A stretch of DNA of 64,000 nucleotides from Punica granatum. Its lineage: Eukaryota > Streptophyta > Magnoliopsida > Myrtales > Lythraceae. This document shows positions 37,507-48,139 of this stretch, in pieces. Numbering within the stretch: position 1 is the stretch's first letter; each line of letters begins with the position of its first letter. The notes under the pieces were generated by a model. That model saw only the letters and a list, made by a program, of their open reading frames with translations. It was not told where the DNA came from and ran no database searches. The stretch covers positions 26,640,199 through 26,704,198 of the forward strand of contig NC_045127.1 of NCBI RefSeq assembly GCF_007655135.1, written 5' to 3'. The translations under genes and the position numbers were made by a program.

Positions 37507-40500
37507 TCATGGATAATACTTCTTGATGGCGTCGGCGTTGACGTGAAGGGCATTTTCAGCGCCGTCCATGTCGCTCAAAATGACCGCTCCTCCGGAGAAA
37601 ACCTCCTTGACGACAAAGGGGCCGTCGTATTTGTACGAGAACTTCCCTCGAGAGTCCGGCGTGACGTGTAGGACTTTCCTCAAAACGAGGTCGCCGGGGC
37701 TGAAATCGCGGTGGCGGACTCTTGCGTTGAAGGCTCGAGCCATTCTTTGTTGGTAGCACTATCCGTGGCATAGCGCTTTTAGCCTCTTCTCATCAATGAA
37801 ATTCAACTGTTCGTACCGCTGCTTCGCCCATTCTGCTTCTTCAAGTTCGGCCTCGGCAAGAATCCTCATGGAAGGGATCTCCACTTCGATTAGGAGGACG
37901 GCCTCCATGCCATAGACTAGTGAGTACGGGGTTGCCCCGGTTGATGTCCGTATGAATGTACGGTACGCCAAGAGTGCATAGGGGAGCATCTCGTGCCAAT
38001 CCTTGTAGTTCACCGTCATTTTTTCGATGATCTTTTTGATGTTCTTATTCGCCGCTTCCACCGCACCGTTCATTTGGGGATGGTACGGGGTGGAGTTGCG
38101 GTGTCGGATTTTGAATTATGCACAGAGCTCATCGATGACCTTGTTGTTCAGGTTCTTGGCGTTGTCCGTGATGATTGTCGCAGGGACCCCATACCGGGCG
38201 ATGACGTCGCGTCTGAGAAAACGGGCCACAGCTTTTGCGGTGACTGACGCAAGAGTAACAGCTTCGATCCATTTGGTGAAGTAGTCGATCGCCACCAAAA
38301 TGAACATATGTCTGTTAGACGCTTTGGGGTTGATCGGGCCAATCACATCCATCCCCCACATTGAAAAAGGCCATGGTGCCGTCATGGGGCGCAGTTCGTT
38401 GGGTGGCGCTTTGATCTGGTCGGTGTAAACCTGACATCGGTGACAATGCCTGACATGCTTCACACAATCAGTGTCCATGGTGGACCAATAATAGCCCAGG
38501 CGCATAATCTTTTTAGCGAGCATGAGGCCGTTCATATGGGGCCCACAGTTTCCCCCGTGCACTTCCTCCATGAGACGTCGTGATTCGTGTTCGTCGATGC
38601 ACCAGAGGAGTGTGGAGTCGAAGGAGCGGCGGTAGAGTATCTCGCCACTCAAAAAGTAATGTATTGCGAGGCGTTTGAGAGTCTTCCGATAGTGGCGATC
38701 GGCGAATGGGGGGTATTGGCCAGTTCGTAGAAGGTTCTTGATGTCTTCGTACCACGGCTTCGCCTCGGATGCTTCAATTGAGTTGCAGTGTGCTGGCCCT
38801 TTGGCTATCTCAATCTCGAGGGGCTCGATAAGATTTTCCTTCGTGATGCTCACCATGGAGGCGAGCGTTGCAAGCGCGTCCGCGAATTGATTTGTCATGT
38901 GCGGGGTATAGGTGAACGAGACGTCCTCGAAGTTCTCGGTTAGCTTCTCGAGGTACTCGTGGTATGGCACTAGCTTTGCGTCCTTTGTCTTCCATTGCCC
39001 TAATGTCTGGAAGATAGTGAGCATAGAGTCACCGAACACTTCGAGCTCTTTTACCTTGAAATCAATCGCCGTTTGTAGGCTGAGAATACATGCCTCGTAC
39101 TCGGCCACATTATTGGTGCACGGGAAGTCGATCTTTGCCGCTACCGGGTAATAGCGTTCGTCCGGGGATATCAGTACTGCGCCGATACCTGATCCCATGG
39201 AATTGACGGCACCGTCGAAATACATCTTCCATCCCGGTTTCTCTCCCTCATCGTCTACTTGGAGAATCCCCTCATCCGGGAAGTCGGGATTAATCGGTGT
39301 GTGGTCTTCAATTGGGAATTCTGCCAAATGATCCGCGATCGCCTGCCCCTTGACCGAAGTGCGGGACACGTACTCGATATCATACTCTGTCAGCTGACAA
39401 CGCCATTTGGAGAGGTTCCGCGTGGAGGAGGGGCTGTCGAGTAAATACTTCAGGGGGTCCGCCTTTGACAGCAAGCGGACCGTGTGATAAAGCGTGTATT
39501 GTCGAAGCCTTTGCATGACCCACACCAATGCGCAACACATCTTCTTGATTTTCGGATAATTAGACTCTCCATCGGTGAACTTTTTGCTCAGATAGTAGAT
39601 TGCGCGCTCCGTGTGTGTCGACTCCTCCTCCTGTCCCAGCATGCATCCTAATGATTGGCGGCGTACGGTTAGGTAAAGTACGAGGGGACGGCCTGGTGTA
39701 GACAGGACCAACACCGGTGGTTGGACCAGATATGCCTTGATGGTGTCGAAGGCCTTCTGAGATTATTCGTCCCATTCGATCGCCACGTTCTTGCGGAGCA
39801 AGCGAAAGAGTGGTTGACACTTGTCTGTCAGGTTTGCAATGAATCGTGCAATGTAGTTCAGTCGCCCTAGGAAGCCTCGTACTTCGCGGACCGAAGACGG
39901 TGGAGGAAGTTTTCCCGATCGAGCGCCGAATGTGCATTTTGCCGGATTAAGCCGAAGTTTGTACTCTCTTAAGCGGTCGAAGAGACGCTTCAAATTAATG
40001 AGGTGATCTTCTCATTCTTTGGACTTGGCAATCATGTCGTTGACGTAGACCTCGACTTCCTTGTGCATCATGTCGTGGAACAACGTGACCATAGCCCTCT
40101 GATAAGTTGCCCCGGCGTTCTTGAGGCCAAAAGGCATGACGCGATAACAAAAGGTTCCCCACATGGTAGTGAACGTCGTCTTGATCTTGTCTTCCTCGGC
40201 CATCTGAATTTGGTTGTATCCGGAGAAGCCGTCCATGAAAGAAAACTAGGCGTGGCGCGCCGTGTTATCGACTAGTATGTCGATGTGGGGCAAGGGAAAG
40301 TTGTCTTTGGGGCTGGCCTTATTGAGGTCCCGATAGTCGACGCAGACTCGAACCCTTCCATCCTTCTTTTCCACCGGCACAATGTTTGCCACCCATTCGG
40401 AATAGTTGCAGACCTCGAGAAAGCCTGCGTTGATCTGCTTGACAACCTCCTCCTTGATGCGGAGAAGGAGGCTTGCCCGTTACCGTCGCAATTGTTGCCG

Positions 40501-40877
40501 CTTGGGCGGGAACTTCTCGATGTCTAGCGGGAGGAAGTGCTTTACTATCGATGGGTCTAGCCCCGGCATCTCGGCGTAGGACCGGGCGAAGACTTCTTGA
40601 TACCTGGTCAGGAAATCGATCATTCGGACCCATTGTGTTGGGTCGAGACTCGTACCGATCTTTAGGATGCGGGGTTCCTCTTCAGTGCCCACGTTGATCT
40701 CTTCCGTTGGCTCGAGTGAGGTGAGCTGGTGATCCTCGAGGCGGCGCAAACTCTCCTATCTCAGGCACTAGACTGTCTTCGTCGAGCCCTTCCCCGAAGT
40801 ATATGGGTCCGGGCTCTCCGAGACATTCTTCGAATGGGTTCGAATCAACGCGTCGAAGATTTGGATTCGAGTGGAGC
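37507..40877 (-). pseudogene. Pol remnant: RT, RNase H, archaeal-type RNase H, integrase
   Basis: Second exon of the polyprotein, in one frame from about 40750 to 37507. RT: DYRDLN at about 40338, MDGFSGY near 40230, MPFGLKNAG, then YVND where the family has YVDD (Asn codon 40039-40041), so a catalytic Asp is lost. About 23 family-typical residues are missing in frame near 39915. Canonical RNase H (39714 to about 39310) lacks the usual first Asp and the Glu. A second, archaeal-type RNase H follows (about 39235-38845) with D-E-D-D residues in FDGA, AEYEA, GDSM and FADALA. Integrase has HHCC (H386, H393, C424, C427 counted from 39714) and a DD35E triad (D456, D517, E553), then the usual C-terminal end with no chromodomain. 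In-frame stops: 40480-40482, 40246-40248, 40012-40014, 39763-39765, 38116-38118, 37759-37761; frameshift near 40750. Non-functional as it stands. Confidence 0.93.
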
Positions 40878-41090
40878 CTGGAGAATGGAAAGAATCGTCT
40901 TAGAAAATTTAAAATGGTGTGAACAAGAGAGTAGGGAAGAGAGAATGGAGTAGACAAGGATTCAAAAAATGCATATAGCGAATTCATTGATAGTGCAGAT
41001 CATGAAGCCATAACAGAGTTCCCTCTTCCGTCGTGTGGCCTACGGCTATGCCGACACGCGGGACACATCTCATACATAGATAAATCTTAC
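40878..41090 (-). other. Predicted 213-bp intron between protease and RT
   Basis: On the sense strand the protease frame ends GCC GAT GT followed by GTAAGATTT, where unspliced reading meets a TAA within two codons. The far side has a long pyrimidine-rich tract, a branch-point-like TTCTAAG, then CATTCTCCAG, followed by the RT-proximal exon. Removing 41090-40878 keeps one frame across the junction, from the protease end into the region before NPFEECLGEPG. Ogre elements are known for an intron at this place; the boundaries here are inferred from motifs and frame only. Confidence 0.75.
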
Positions 41091-44000
41091 ACATCGGCGA
41101 TCACAGCCGAATAGCACAGGACTGAGGTCCAGTTGTTAAGCTCCTCGTTTTCCTGCGCTGGGCGGATGTGAACTCCTGAAGGAATCTCCTCGGTGACGGC
41201 ATACACGGTTGGCAAAGCGTCGGTCGTGTCATCGAAGTCCGAGGAAGGGCCGTCAGAGGTGCTCCCAATGATGAGTGGAGGCCCGGGGAAGAAATGGGAT
41301 AGCGGGGGGACTGGAATGCCCCTGTTGAGCCTACCATAGTGTGTGGCGAGGCGATGAAGATGGTTGCCCCGGCGGGCCTCAATAATTTCGTGGCAGGAGG
41401 GGCGAAAGCCGAGTCCCCTCCTATGCTTGTATTCTTCAACTTCAATGGGGCGGCTGATTCCTTGCCCGCGCGCCCCAAGGCCGGTGCCGGGAATGTAATT
41501 GTGGCGCAAAAGGACCTTCCCTATCATGCGGTCGGCGCGAGACGGCCCGACCTCTCCGTAATCCCGAATGACTGAGATGGTCTCGAAGGAGTGGAAGGGC
41601 AGGTTTACGTCGTCTCCGACGCTGATGTAGGGAACTGCCGTCTCCTTGTAGATGGCGTAATCTTCCTCCCCTTTGACCGTGATGATCCTCTCTTCGACGA
41701 TGAATTTCACCTTCTGATGTAGTGAGGATGGAATGGCGCCGACCGAATGGATCCAAGGCCTTCCAAGTAGTAGGCTGAAGGCGTTTGGGATATCCAACAC
41801 TTGGAATGTGACGCTGAAGGAGCATGGGCCGATATCTATGAGGAGGTCGATTTCTCCGTTCACCTCTCTCCTCGAACCATCAAAGGCTCGGACCGCTGTT
41901 TTGCTAGGACGGATGCGGTTGAGATCCACGTTCATCTGCTTCAAAGTGGTCACCGGGCACACGTTGAGCGCAGAGCCATTGTCAATCATGACCCGACCGA
42001 CGATATGGTTGTTGCACTTGCAGACAATGTGCTGCGCCCGGGAATGTGCGCATCCTTCAGAAGGGAGCTCATCGTCTGAAAACGAGATGGTATTGGAGAA
42101 GATAGAGTTGATGGTTTCCTCTATCCGGTCCGGGGGCGTCCCTTTGGGGACTTGTGCAGCCGTCAGGACCCGCATGAGGGCCTCCCTGTGGGGTTCCGAA
42201 TTGAGTAGGAGGGCGAGCAATGAGATGTGGGCCGAAGATTTGGCCATCTGCTCCACCACCTTGTACTCGCTCGCTTTGATGATTTTCATGAAGGCTCCGG
42301 CCTCCTCTTCTGTCACTTTCTTAGAAGGAGTAGGTAGGGTCCTAGGCCTCGTCTCCACTTCGGTAGCGGGTGCCTTCCCTTTATCGGTGGTCGCCGGGTT
42401 CTCGTATAGCCGTCCTGAGCGAGTTATGCCCATGACGCCGAGTTGTTGCTCAAGGTTCCCGACACCTCCCTCATAGGTCCAGGGGACCCTATCGTCCGAG
42501 TATGGCTCCCGGGCAGGAATATCTATGACGAGCGGGGCATGAGGTGCGTTAATCCCTGCGAACCCGACTGCGGCTTATGCTGGTACGTACTCAATCACAA
42601 AGGGGGAGGGCCAACTTTGCTCGCCTTCGCCCTCGCTTGATGTGCACACGGTGATCATGTTGATGGAGGGCCCCTAAGCCGATCCATGGTCGGGGAGGGG
42701 ATTAGCCTACACGTTCGGAGACCTTACAGCGTTGAACACGAGCTCTTTCGCAGCCATCATCTCTTGGATCTTCTCCTTTAACTTCCAGCAATTGTCTAGG
42801 GTGTATCCTGGTGCCCCTCGGTGGTACTCGCATTGCTTGCTCTGATCTTGGATGGTTGGATCGAAGTTCGGGCTGGGCGCCGTTGTCCCGACCTTGTCAC
42901 GAATTTGCCGGTAGATGTGGGAAAGTGGGATCGGCAGGGCCGGGTATTGTCGGCAGGGTCGTGGTTGCGCTGCACCGCCCTGTTGACCTTGCGGGGGCGG
43001 GGCCCGTTGTGTTGGCTGAGAAGTCCTAGGAGCCGGAGGTTGGTATTGAGGGGCTTGAGATGGAGCAGGAGCATAATGGTGGACGACGGGCGACGACACC
43101 GTAGGTAGGGGTGGAGGCGGTAGTGCGGAATAGTAGATTGGTTGGGTAGGGGGTTGAGGCCGATATTGAGGTGCATGTGGGGCGTAGGAGGGAACTACGG
43201 GAGGCGCCGCCGTGAAGTTCATCGAATATTGCTGGGAGGCTTGTTGTGTCGCGTTGACGGTGTTCACCGAAATTTCCTTTCCCCTTCTCCCGCTGGAAGA
43301 TGATGATGTCACGGGGACCTTCTTCGATGACTCCTCTCCTTTGTTGGTGGGGTCCTCCATCCTTCCGAGTTTGATTCCCAAATCCAACTTCTTCCCGGCC
43401 TCGATGAGGTCGGAGAATGACGAAGTGTGTGCCAACAAGTGTGAATAGTACACTCCTCTCAGTGTGGAGTGGAACAACTGAACCTGCTGTGCTTCGCTGA
43501 TCGGAGGGATGTGCTTTGCTGCTTGGGCACGCCACTTGGCAGCATATTTCTCGAACCTTTGGCCCCGCGCCATTTCTTTTGTGCTCGGCTCCAGAAGTGT
43601 GGGAGGCGTTTCCGCGCAATATCGGTATTGGTCGATAAACTTCCGGGAGAGGTCCTCCCACGTCGGAATGTCCTCGGCCTTCAACGACATGAACCAATCG
43701 AGAGCGGGTCCCGATAGACTATCTTGGAAGGAATGGATGACGAACTCCTCGTATTCCCAATACTGTAGCATCTTTCCCCGGTAATGGCAGAGATGATGGC
43801 GTGGATTCGTCGTGGCCCCGTAGGCCTTGAACTCTGGGATTTTGAACTTCGGGGTAGCCGCATGCCTGGGAATAAACTATAGTCACCGTAGCGCGCATCG
43901 GGTCGAGCATCGTTTGCTTGCAGGGCTCATATTGTCTCTTCCATTCGCTTCAGTCTGCGTTCTTGTTCGGCGTCAGCCTCGGGGAAGAAGTGCGTTGGTG

Positions 44001-44751
44001 AGGCGAGCTGGGCCGCATGGGTCGGCGTGCTCGGTTCATGGAAGGTGGTGTTTATGGGGGGTGGCGCCGGGTAAGAGAGGCTGGCATGGGGTTGTAGCGA
44101 TGAGTAGGGTGGGAACTCCGTGGTTTGGAAATGAATCGGAGCAGGTGCACCTGAGGTCGGGAAAACCGTCGGCGGAGGGACTGTATAGGCTGCAGCCGGG
44201 GCCGGCATAGAAACAGGCGGTGGCGCGGATAGGACCTGATCTGAAGTGAGGAATGCCGCTGGTGGAAGAGGGACTGCCGTGGGGGCCGACGGTGGCGGAT
44301 ATGGACTGGTGAAAGGTTGAGCCATAGACGTATGCAGTATTGGTGGTGCGGGCGCATCCACATTCTCCGGGGCTTGGGTCAGTGGAATTCCGGGTGCTGG
44401 GTCGACTGTCGGCCCTTGCCCCGGTGGAGGCGTGGAGCTCGAGGAGGCACGGTTCGGCCCCCTAAGTAGGGCGAGCAGTTCTGCCATGTTGGCGGCCATC
44501 TGATTGACTGTGCCCTCGAGCGCCGTAATGCGGGCTTGGTCGTCAGTGGCGGCGGAAGTTAATGAGGCCGGTGGCAGAGGCGCCCCTGAGGACGTCGGGG
44601 GCGGGAGATGTGTTGGAGGGGCGCCGGAATACGCCGGGAGTACGCCTGCAAGAGTGAGAGGCGGCGGAGCGTGCGTTTGCGGTGGTTGAGAGAGAGTCGG
44701 GACCGAAGGGTTGACTTCTTCGGAAACATCGACATGATCCCCTTCCGCCAT
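41091..44751 (-). pseudogene. Gag-protease remnant
   Basis: Sense reading starts at ATG 44751. Residues 1-274 are a Pro-rich N-terminal region opening MAEGDHVDVSEEV, ended by TGA at 43927-43929. The same frame continues to about 43855, where a 1-bp loss shifts it to the frame open from 43771. That part holds the gag core (WEYEEFVIHSFQDSLSG, FIDQYRYC) and a zinc-knuckle-like C-x2-H-x10-C (C314, H317, C328 counted from 43771). The frame then runs through TAG 42707-42709, TAG 42674-42676 and TAA 42575-42577 into the protease part from 42433. Protease signs are DNGSALNV (residues 151-158), LLGRPWIH (222-229) and, after it, a G-patch-like stretch (about 302-344) with IPGTGLGARGQG and RGLGF. The first exon ends at 41091 at the predicted intron. 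Confidence 0.92.
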
Positions 44752-44999
44752 CCTGAGACACTGACGAGTCGGGTAGCGGTGTGACGCCAGTTGTGATCAC
44801 CTAATTCCAAGAATGTGTAAGGGCAAACATCGATATCTCGAATGATAAGTGCGGAATAAATAAAGTGACAAGATGTATGATATGCATGAGTTTTCAAAAC
44901 GCTAATGTCATTACATTGATCATCTTCAAGTTCCATAATTTTACAAAATAGAACATACGGAGGAAAAGAAAGGAACATAAACGTAAAGCCGACATCCCT

Positions 45000-46504
45000 T
45001 TGCGCTCGGTGGCCGTTTGAAAGCGGCGTAGGTCCGAGCGAGGGCAAAAAATGGGCGAGGTTGCGCGCCCTCTTGAGCACTCGGTCCAATTCCGCGCTCA
45101 AGCGGGCCATCTCCCGATCTAGGTGTGCGACCCGGGCGCGTGCTCGAGTCAGCTCTATCTGAAGCTCCCTGTAGTCCGCGACCTCTGCGTGGGAATCAAC
45201 AAGCTCGCAACGGAGCCTATCTCGCTCCTCCCTGATGGCCCGTAGCTCCGCGTGCATGGCCGCTTGGATGGAACTTTCGGCTTCGGGGGCGAGGGTGGAT
45301 GTAGCGCGGGGAGTCGGGGCGGCATGGGATCGTTGCGGCGGTGCCAATCCCCGTGCATAGAACCGAACCACGTATGCCGATGTGGCGGAGAATACTCGTT
45401 CGTCGTCGGTGGGGTGGTCGGGGAAGTACAGACGCTGTATGATGCTAGCGTCCCGTTGGCGGCGAATCTCTCGGATCTGTAGGAATCTTGCGGGGGCCGT
45501 GGATGTAGAGTCGCCCCACTGGATGCGGAAGGGTAGACAGTCCGCCTCGGCGGGAATGTCCTGTAGGCCGCCGAGCTGTCTGATTACCCAGCCGGGGAAT
45601 ATGAGTGTGTTCCCCAAATGGCTGAGAAGGGGGACTCCCACAATTCCGGGACATCCTGTGATCATGAGGCCGTCGGGGTTCCATCGAGCGACCCATAAGA
45701 AGCGTGCAAGCGTCAACTCACGCCAAAAACGCCTCCATTCCGAGAAACTGTGCTCGGGAGGTGGGATAACCGGTACCAGGCGCTCGATCAGCGAACGCTC
45801 GTCGGCGATGTAGGAGAATGGATGTGATGAGCAAAAGGGGATCCCCTCATCCTGCCGCGCCGAACCCCCCTAACATAGTCAAGAGACCGGACGGTCTCGG
45901 CTAATAAAGCCTCCACGTAACTATGGCCTCCCACCGCTTGGAGGACGACTTGGGCTATAGCCCCGTCAATGAGGTTCGGCGAGTACGGAAACAGGAGAGT
46001 GCCAAAGACCAAGAGTAAGAATCCATGGCAGGCATCGCGCTGATAGGAAGCCGTTGTAGGTGTCATCGCGCGGAGAAGCGTCCAATCGGAGAGCCACGCG
46101 ATCCTGATGCCTTGATCCCACCTCTCATGAAGCTCCTCGTGGATGTCTCGAGCAGGTATGTGGAGAAGAGTGGAGAGCTGACCCTAGACGGTTGTGAACG
46201 GGTTAGGCACGAAGATGCCTTGGCTCGTGGGCGTAGGCCTCTGGATGAGTGCCGTGTATTCTTCGATTGTGGGGGCTAACTCCGTTCCCTGGAAATTGAA
46301 CACTGCGTGCTCGGGATCCCAAAATTCGGCGGCGGTCCTCAAGAAGATCCAATCCACCGGGGTCTCGGCGAACATAACCATGTCTTTGATAATGCCCTGG
46401 ATGAAAGCGTGATCCACCGGCCGGAGCGTCCTCCAGATGCGCATGATGTCTTGTCTTGGCGGTGTGATTGCATCGAGTCTGAGACTGGGAGCCGGGTGGT
46501 CCAT
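45000..46504 (-). pseudogene. ORF1 upstream of gag, unknown function, broken
   Basis: Starts at ATG 46504 (MDHPAPSLRLDAITPPRQD). The first 106 residues include WRTLRPVDHAF and FWDPEHAVFNFQGTEL, followed by TAG at 46184-46186. The frame continues past the stop (LLRAMTPTTASYQRDACHG, VVLQAVGGHSYVEALLAET) to about 45840, where a frameshift, probably with a small deletion, moves reading to the frame of WVARWNPDGLMITGCPGIVG and VIRQLGGLQDIPAEAD. The end (about 45265-45047) is a charged coiled-coil-like stretch (AELRAIREERDRLRCEL, REMARLSAELDRV). The frame stays open to 44559 over the gag start, so its stop may have been lost. Tat/Ogre elements often carry an extra ORF here. I recall similar proteins in plant genomes annotated as uncharacterised; I cannot assign a function. 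Confidence 0.85.
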
Positions 46505-47095
46505 CTTTACCTAGATGGAGGAGATACCGGTTTAACGTTTTAAGAATCAAATCAATGCAATGTCCTAAGTTTTTTCGAAAAATGTATGCAGTGCGAAAAG
46601 GTAAACTATAGTCGTGTTCTTTACAGTATACATCGCTCTTTCTTACGAAAACAACAAAATGCCCGTCCTAACAAAAACTACGGGCCGACTCAAGGACTCG
46701 ACTTTTGGGTCGGTTGACGGCATGGAGGCAAAAATTGGTCCAGCATGACGGTCCCTGTGTATGCATGGTTTTCGGTGCTATTGGGAGAACCGCTAACTAT
46801 GGATGGAGGCCCCCGACTCAAGGGTGTGAACTCCTTGAAATCGAGCGAGGATCTTTGGGGGCCGGTTCGGTGGCATAGCCAACTCGATCCGTTCCCTTAC
46901 TCGGAACCTCTGACTAACTTAGCTTCCTATATTGGTGCCCGTGGGATGTCGAACAAGGTACCTAAGAAGCTAGTATGATGTGCGATGCATGTGCGGGAAA
47001 TAAAAGTGCGTAAAGTAGATAAGCGGTAAATGCGGAAAGAGGTAAATAAACAAGCAAACAAAGCAAGCGGGAACGAGCTCGAACCCTCTAAGTAT
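46505..47095 (-). other. Untranslated leader between PBS and ORF1
   Basis: About 590 bp with no frame that resembles the element's proteins. It would hold the packaging signal, but I see no specific structure. Confidence 0.65.
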
Positions 47096-47114
47096 GTCCC
47101 CAGTGGAGTCGCCA
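47096..47114 (-). promoter_or_regulatory. Primer-binding site, tRNA-Arg type
   Basis: Sense strand TGGCGACTCCACTGGGGAC, three bases after the 5' LTR. Its complement ends in GGAGTCGCCA and has CCCCAG in the T-stem position, which fits the 3' end of plant tRNA-Arg as I remember it. tRNA-Arg priming is the known habit of Ogre-type elements. Confidence 0.85.
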
Positions 47115-47225
47115 AGCTGTGTGCACCCGAATTTCATCTCGTCGGGGCACGCATGCGCGCGCCTAAGCAAACGCGGCTTGGGAGTGTCCACCTTCTCGGG
47201 GATGCGCGACGAACGCACGTGAGAA

Positions 47226-47235
47226 GGAGTCGCCA
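47226..47235 (-). promoter_or_regulatory. PBS-like decamer in U5 of the 5' LTR
   Basis: Sense TGGCGACTCC, exactly the first ten bases of the PBS and 121 bp upstream of it. Confidence 0.6.
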
Positions 47236-48096
47236 CTTGCCATTTTACGACCCGAAGGTCGAGGGCCGGCAAGTTACCTGGGTCTAGGGGTATGGGGTAC
47301 ACCTAAATGCTAAGGCCATGGTCGTACCGAACCGGAAATTCCAAATTCGGGGGTTCTATTACGTGCGGGCCTATATCCCGCACGCCCTTTCGGTACTCTA
47401 ACTTGCTAGGCTTGCCATTTTGTTTATTTACCGCGTGATTTAGAGTTGCACTCGACTCGCCCGTTTTGACACCGTAAATTCGATGAATTGATCAGGTTGG
47501 GCCAAGAATCCGAAAGATGAGTAGGCTTGTGCATCGAGGAGTCGGTTCACTATTCTTAGCGTTACAGTTCATTGAACCGTGATGGTCGAATCCCTGCGTG
47601 AACCGAAGCCACGAGTATCCGAGTTTACTCATCCTTTGGTGGCGATAGACCAACTTAACCGATCCGGCACTCGGACCTCTCGCTCGCCGATTGGGGATCC
47701 TTACAAGTGCGCGAATGAACATACAAATAGAATTCTCACAATGTTCTCTCAACTAATTTACAAGGTATAACTGAATAAGTAAATGGATCCCGATCGGTTT
47801 GCATTGGGCCAATATTCCGCTCCGGCTCACCGAGTATTTTGAGTAACCGATAAACAAATTAAGGCAACGCGGGCTTGAGGAGTCGGGGGTCGGGTCCGAT
47901 CGATCCAACGGTTTTCAGGAGAACCGGCCGGTTCTCACTGTATTCGATGGACCGATCGAGCTCCCGGGTGATATCTAAGCCCGTTTCACGCGCTCAATCC
48001 AAATCCGCCTTCCACATAGTCCGTATTCGGAATGTGACGGTGAATCGAGGTTAGATCCCATTCCGCACTCGGGTTGCACGCGCTCGGTGAGTTAAG

Positions 48097-48139
48097 AAGC
48101 GTTGGACCTCGTGTTCGGTGATTTGGGGCGTTGGACCCC
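48097..48139 (-). repeat. Phased dyads in the 5' LTR
   Basis: GGGGCGTTGGACCCC at 48125-48139 with a degenerate relative 29 bp away. Same position as in the left LTR. Confidence 0.6.

Noticed and set aside
37507..37743. Chromodomain after integrase
   Set aside because: The C-terminal end stops soon after the conserved DMDGAENALHVNADAIK region; no chromodomain signature is seen, in line with the Tat group.
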